From Pararhodospirillum photometricum DSM 122 (lineage in GTDB: Bacteria > Pseudomonadota > Alphaproteobacteria > Rhodospirillales > Rhodospirillaceae), in NCBI RefSeq assembly GCF_000284415.1, contig NC_017059.1, positions 477,867 through 494,688 of the forward strand: 16,822 nucleotides of DNA, read 5' to 3'. Below are positions 13,367-16,822 of the stretch, piece after piece. The stretch's first letter is position 1. Each line of letters starts with the position of its first letter. The notes beneath the pieces are model-generated. The model worked only from the letters and a program-made list of their open reading frames with translations, had not been told where the DNA came from and made no database searches. Made by a program: the position numbers and the translations under genes.

Positions 13367-15280
13367 TTACAGGGTTTCCACCTTCAGACGTGTTTGAATC
13401 CGCGAGCGCGTGCCATCTTGGAAGGTGATGACCGTATCCACGTCCACCTCGGGGGCGCCGGAATACAACGCATCGATCTCTTTAGCGTATTTTTCGGCAA
13501 TAACACCCCGGCGCACCTTGCGGGTGCGGGTCAGCTCGCCATCATCCGGGTCAAGTTCCTTGTAGAGCAGCAGGAACTTGCGCACTTGTTGTGCCGGCGG
13601 CAGCGTTTTATTGACCTGCTCCACCTCGGCGCGCAACAGCGCATAGACCTCGGGATGGGCCGCGAGATTGGTGTAACTGGTAAAGGCAATGGCGCGCTGC
13701 TCGGCCCACTTGGACACAATCGACCAGCGGAAGCACAAGATGGCCGACAGATAGGGCTTGTCACGCCCCAAGATCACCGCCTCGGCGATAAAGGGCGAGA
13801 ACTTCAGCTTGTTCTCGATAAACTGCGGCGAGAACCGCACCCCGGCCGAGGTCGTCGCCAGATCCTTCACACGGTCGATCACGACCAAATGGCCGTTTTC
13901 GGGCTTGAGGTAGCCGGCATCGCCGGTGTGCAGCCAGCCGTCCTCAACGTCCTCGGCTTCGGCCATCTTGTAATAGCCGGCAAACAGGCCCTGGCTCCGG
14001 CCGACGATCTCACCAACCCCCTCGCTGTCGGGATTGGCAATCCGCACCGCGCTGCCGGCAAAGGCCACGCCCACGGTCTCGGGATCAATGTCGTCGCCCC
14101 GGTGGATGGTGTAGGCGCCCGACAGCTCGGTCTGACCGTAGAGCTGCTTCAGCGGCACCCCCATCGCATGAAAAAACCGGAAGGTGTCGGGCCCCATGGC
14201 GGCGCCCCCAGTGGCGGCGCTGGTCAGGAAGGTGAAGCCCAAGCGATCGCGCAGCGCCCGAAACAAGATGAACTCAGCCAGCCAGGACCGGCGGTTTTCA
14301 GCCAAGGCCTGGGTCCCCAGCTTCATGCCCAGCGCAAACATGCGTTGCTTGAAGGGCGAGGACTCCATCATGCGCGCCCGCACATCGGCGGCCAAGGATT
14401 CCCACACCCGCGGTGCCAGCAGCACGAACGAGGGGCCAATCTCGCGCAGGTCGGCCATGGTGGTGGCTTCTTCCTCGACAAAGTTCACCACCGTGCGCGC
14501 GATCAGGGCCTGCCCCACGGCATAGACTTGCTCCATGATCCACGGCAGGGGCAGCACCGACACATAGTTGTCGCCGGGCCCCTTGGGATCGGACTCCAGA
14601 TAGTCCAAGCAGTGGCGCAAGAACGGCCCGGCCTGGATCATCGCCATCTTGGGCCGGCTGGTGGTGCCCGAGGTGGTGCACAGCATGGCCACCTCGTCTC
14701 CCGACCCGGCCGCCACTTCGCGGGCATACAAGCCCGGCTCGGCCCGGTCCAGATCCCGCCCCAGGGCCATCAAGTCTTCCTGGGAAATAAGGCGGGGGTC
14801 GTTGTATTTGCGCATGCCGCGTGGATCGCAGTACACGATATGACGCACCGTGGGCAGGCGATCTTCCAGGCCTAGGAGTTTATCGACCTGCTCCTCGTCC
14901 TCGGCGAACACCACCGTCGCCTCGGCGTAGGTCAGAAGATACTCGGCCTCTTCCTCCAGAACGTCCTTGTAAATCCCCAAGGACAGGCAGCCCAGGGCAT
15001 GGGCGGCGATTTCGCCCCACACCCACTCGGGCCGGTTGGCGCCAAGCAGGGCCACCGCCTGTCCCCGGCGCACCCCCAAGCGGCGCAGGCCCAGGGCATA
15101 CAAGCGCACGGTCTCGTCGTACTGGGCCCAGGTAAAAGGCGTCCACAGCCCAAACTCCTTTTCGCGCAGCGCCACCTCATCGGGCCAGCGCCGGGCGTTC
15201 TCGGCCAGAATCTTGGGAAAGGTGTCGAACCGACCGACATCACAGTAATCGGGCGGCAAAGGACGGCGACGGCTCATCAT
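13367..15280 (-). CDS. AMP-forming acyl-CoA synthetase/ligase within the liv cluster
   Basis: This 637-residue adenylate-forming enzyme activates a carboxylic acid via acyl-AMP to acyl-CoA. Its motifs are the P-loop CTTSGTTSRPKMAM (about 201-214, with Ser and Met where Gly residues are usual), YGQTELSG (381-388, A5), GWLHTGDAGYL (448-458, A7), VIDRVKDL (467-474, A8) and a C-terminal LTRTRKVRRG (A10 lysine region). The overall layout is that of long-chain fatty acid CoA ligases (FadD15/FAA type). The ATG overlaps the livG stop (ATGA), so ligase and ATPase are co-translated. Placement inside an ABC importer suggests it traps the imported acid as a CoA ester. The chain or ring nature of the substrate cannot be told from the sequence. 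Confidence 0.9.
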   Translation of the reverse strand: MMSRRRPLPPDYCDVGRFDTFPKILAENARRWPDEVALREKEFGLWTPFTWAQYDETVRLYALGLRRLGVRRGQAVALLGANRPEWVWGEIAAHALGCLSLGIYKDVLEEEAEYLLTYAEATVVFAEDEEQVDKLLGLEDRLPTVRHIVYCDPRGMRKYNDPRLISQEDLMALGRDLDRAEPGLYAREVAAGSGDEVAMLCTTSGTTSRPKMAMIQAGPFLRHCLDYLESDPKGPGDNYVSVLPLPWIMEQVYAVGQALIARTVVNFVEEEATTMADLREIGPSFVLLAPRVWESLAADVRARMMESSPFKQRMFALGMKLGTQALAENRRSWLAEFILFRALRDRLGFTFLTSAATGGAAMGPDTFRFFHAMGVPLKQLYGQTELSGAYTIHRGDDIDPETVGVAFAGSAVRIANPDSEGVGEIVGRSQGLFAGYYKMAEAEDVEDGWLHTGDAGYLKPENGHLVVIDRVKDLATTSAGVRFSPQFIENKLKFSPFIAEAVILGRDKPYLSAILCFRWSIVSKWAEQRAIAFTSYTNLAAHPEVYALLRAEVEQVNKTLPPAQQVRKFLLLYKELDPDDGELTRTRKVRRGVIAEKYAKEIDALYSGAPEVDVDTVITFQDGTRSRIQTRLKVETL

Positions 15281-16077
15281 GCGACCTCCCGTTCGCCGTC
15301 GTCATCCTCACCCAGATAGGCCTTGCGGACATAAGGATTGCTCATGATCTCGTCGGGCAGGCCCTCGGCGATCTTTTGGCCAAAGTCCAGCACCATCACC
15401 CGCTCGCTGATATCCATGACCACGCCCATGTCGTGTTCGATCATGATCACCGTCATCCCCCACTCCTCATTGAGATCGACAATGAAGCGGGCCATGTCCT
15501 CTTTTTCTTCCTGGTTCATGCCCGCCATGGGTTCGTCGAGCAAGATCAGGTCGGGCTTGAGCGCAATGGCGCGCGCTAGTTCAACGCGCTTGCGTAAGCC
15601 ATAGGACAAGGTCCCGGCCGTCGCCTTGCGGATCGCTCCGATCTCGAGGAAATCAATGATCTCCTCGACATCGCGGCGATGGCGCAACTCCTCGGTCTGG
15701 GCTCCGCCCAGCCAGTACAGCGCCCCGGTCAGGAAGTTGTTCTTAAGAAGGTGGTGGCGCCCGACCATGATGTTGTCGAGCACACTCATGTGACCAAACA
15801 AGGCAAGATTCTGAAAGGTTCGGCCAATGCCCACCTCGGTGCGCCGATTGGCCGGCAGCGCCGTGACATCCTGACCCTTAAAGAAAATCCGCCCCTGTGT
15901 CGGTGTATAGCGCCCCGAGATGCAGTTCATCATCGAGGTCTTGCCGGCCCCATTGGGACCGATCACGGCAAAAAGCTCGCCGCGCTTTACCGTAAAGGTA
16001 ACCTTGGACAAGGCTCGCACCCCTCCAAATTGGAGAGACACGTCGCGCACGTCCAAAATGGACTCGTGCTCGGACAT
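15277..16077 (-). CDS. livG: Branched-chain-type ABC transporter, ATP-binding protein LivG
   Basis: The product has 266 residues. It shows Walker A GPNGAGKT, the Q-loop GRTFQNLALF, the signature LSYGLRKRVELARA (LSYG in place of LSGG, common in this subfamily), Walker B LILLDEPMAGMN, the H-loop MIEHDMGVVM, and the LivG-type end ISERVMVLDFGQKIAEGLPDEI. ATG 16077 has GGAGG nine bases upstream. It is the first gene of the transport operon and overlaps the ligase start by ATGA. Confidence 0.95.
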   Translation of the reverse strand: MSEHESILDVRDVSLQFGGVRALSKVTFTVKRGELFAVIGPNGAGKTSMMNCISGRYTPTQGRIFFKGQDVTALPANRRTEVGIGRTFQNLALFGHMSVLDNIMVGRHHLLKNNFLTGALYWLGGAQTEELRHRRDVEEIIDFLEIGAIRKATAGTLSYGLRKRVELARAIALKPDLILLDEPMAGMNQEEKEDMARFIVDLNEEWGMTVIMIEHDMGVVMDISERVMVLDFGQKIAEGLPDEIMSNPYVRKAYLGEDDDGEREVA

Positions 16078-16160
16078 CGGATGAAACCTCCCCAGGCTCC
16101 CGGCGCCCCGGATTCTTTTGATCCGTTATAGGGATGCGCCAGGAAACAACATGTCCTCCT

Positions 16161-16188
16161 ACTTAACGCATGCGTAAACCTGGGTCAA
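16161..16188 (-). promoter_or_regulatory. Candidate livG promoter with a 10-bp palindrome between -35 and -10
   Basis: On the minus strand TTGACC (16188-16183) and TTAAGT (16166-16161) are 16 bases apart. The spacer contains the perfect palindrome ACGCATGCGT (16166-16175), placed where a repressor would block RNA polymerase. It lies about 85 bp upstream of livG, and no other gene start is near. The -10 match is weak (3 of 6), so the promoter is tentative; the palindrome itself is certain. Confidence 0.35.
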
Positions 16189-16235
16189 GCGCAGGGGTGA
16201 CGTCGGGAAGGGGGAGGGGAGAGCCGACGCAAGGA

Positions 16236-16269
16236 AAAAAGGAAGGCTGGGGGAGGCTTGCCTCCCCAG
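16236..16269 (-). terminator. Intrinsic terminator of uvrB
   Basis: On the minus strand CTGGGGAGGC (16269-16260) and GCCTCCCCCAG (16257-16247) form a strong stem 10 bases after the uvrB stop, followed by CCTTCCTTTTTTCC. This is the best intrinsic terminator in the window and a member of the CTGGGGAGG palindrome family. It separates uvrB from the transport operon. Confidence 0.7.
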
Positions 16270-16279
16270 GCCCCTCGAT

Positions 16280-16822
16280 CTATTTACGGCGCGAGCGGCC
16301 GCGACCGGTGCCGTCCTTGCCCGGGCGGCCGCCGGACGAGCGGGGAGTCGGTGCTGTTGGGGGGGCGTCGGGGGTGAGGCCCAGGTCCTGGGTTTCCAGG
16401 CGGCGGATTTCGTCGCGCAGGCGGGCCGCTTCCTCGAATTCAAGATCGGCGGCCGCCGCGCGCATCCGGGCCTCCAGGTCGGCCAGATGCGCCTTGAGCG
16501 CTTTGCCGGCCAAGGGAGCCGCCGCGCCGGAGGCGCTGGGGTCGATGGTCACGTAATCGCGCTCGGCCACGTGGGCCAGCACGTCGGTGATGCGTGAGCG
16601 CACCGAGGCCGGGGTGATGCCGTGGGCTTCGTTGAAGGCGGTCTGTTTTTCCCGGCGCCGCTTGGTTTCGTCCATGGCATAGCGCAGCGACTCGGTGATC
16701 TTGTCGGCGTAGAGCAGCACCCGACCCTCGACGTTGCGCGCCGCGCGGCCGATGGTCTGGATCAGCGAGGTCTTGGAGCGCAGGAAGCCTTCCTTGTCAG
16801 CATCGAGAATGGCCACCAAGGC
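16280..16822 (-). CDS. uvrB: Excinuclease ABC subunit B, C-terminal part (5' end outside the window)
   Basis: The frame is open to the right edge and starts inside the protein (ALVAILDADKEGFLRS). Helicase motif VI QTIGRAARN is intact, followed by the UvrB-specific RVLLYADKITESLRYAMDETKRRREKQTAFNEAHGITP. The C-terminal UVR domain (LADLEARMRAAAADLEFEEA), which binds UvrC, is present. A Pro/Arg/Gly-rich tail of about 35 residues ends in RGRSRRK, longer than in many UvrB proteins. UvrB is the damage-verifying helicase of nucleotide excision repair, in the cytoplasm on DNA. About 180 residues are visible of an expected 670 or more. Confidence 0.97.
   Translation of the reverse strand, partial: ALVAILDADKEGFLRSKTSLIQTIGRAARNVEGRVLLYADKITESLRYAMDETKRRREKQTAFNEAHGITPASVRSRITDVLAHVAERDYVTIDPSASGAAAPLAGKALKAHLADLEARMRAAAADLEFEEAARLRDEIRRLETQDLGLTPDAPPTAPTPRSSGGRPGKDGTGRGRSRRK

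Noticed and set aside
13313..14875. Plus-strand open frame of 520 codons opposite the acyl-CoA ligase
   Set aside because: Same reason: low-complexity His/Gly/Gln-rich translation, no recognisable fold, and a strong gene on the other strand.

Overview
The window looks like chromosomal DNA of a high-GC alphaproteobacterium. The Liv-type transporter set, an AGE/GlgX cluster of a kind also known from phototrophs, and the GC-rich intergenic palindromes fit Rhodospirillaceae (Rhodospirillum/Pararhodospirillum-like). The genus is an inference from gene content and codon style, not a database result.

Region 1 (1-1467, + strand) is the edge of a Mu-like transposable phage or transposon: the end of an upstream gene (probably the transposase), a MuB-type AAA+ target-selection ATPase, and a translationally coupled 105-residue protein of unknown function. 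No other phage gene follows. Just after the last stop codon the sequence becomes AT-rich and enters, from the 3' side, an opposing methyltransferase gene whose C-terminus is missing.

Region 2 (about 1468-3260, - strand) is a low-GC island with two adjacent SAM-methyltransferase-like genes of the glycan-modification type. They are coupled by ATGA overlaps and preceded by a short coupled ORF that may be the tail of a lost upstream gene. The island looks like an eroded surface-glycan operon, damaged at both ends.

Region 3 (3438-8599, - strand) is the most interesting part: a compact operon in the order AGE-family epimerase, STAS anti-anti-sigma protein, GlgX-type glycogen debranching enzyme, second STAS protein, RsbW/SpoIIAB-like anti-sigma kinase. 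It joins a phosphorylation-driven partner switch to alpha-glucan metabolism. The order matches, as I recall it, the icfG region of Synechocystis (slr1855-slr1861), but the PP2C phosphatase IcfG is absent here. The cluster is preceded by a 400-bp gene-free region with an AT-rich promoter candidate and a striking nested inverted repeat (8793-8981).

Region 4 (8997-16077, - strand) is a complete branched-chain-amino-acid-type ABC importer: livG, an AMP-forming acyl-CoA ligase, livH, livM, livK, livF, in transcription order. The ligase between the ATPase and permease genes suggests uptake coupled to CoA activation of a carboxylic acid rather than plain leucine transport.

Region 5 (16280-16822, - strand) is the C-terminal part of uvrB, ending in a good intrinsic terminator. 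A GC-rich palindrome family (core CTGGGGAGG...CCTCCCCAG) recurs in the gaps across the window.
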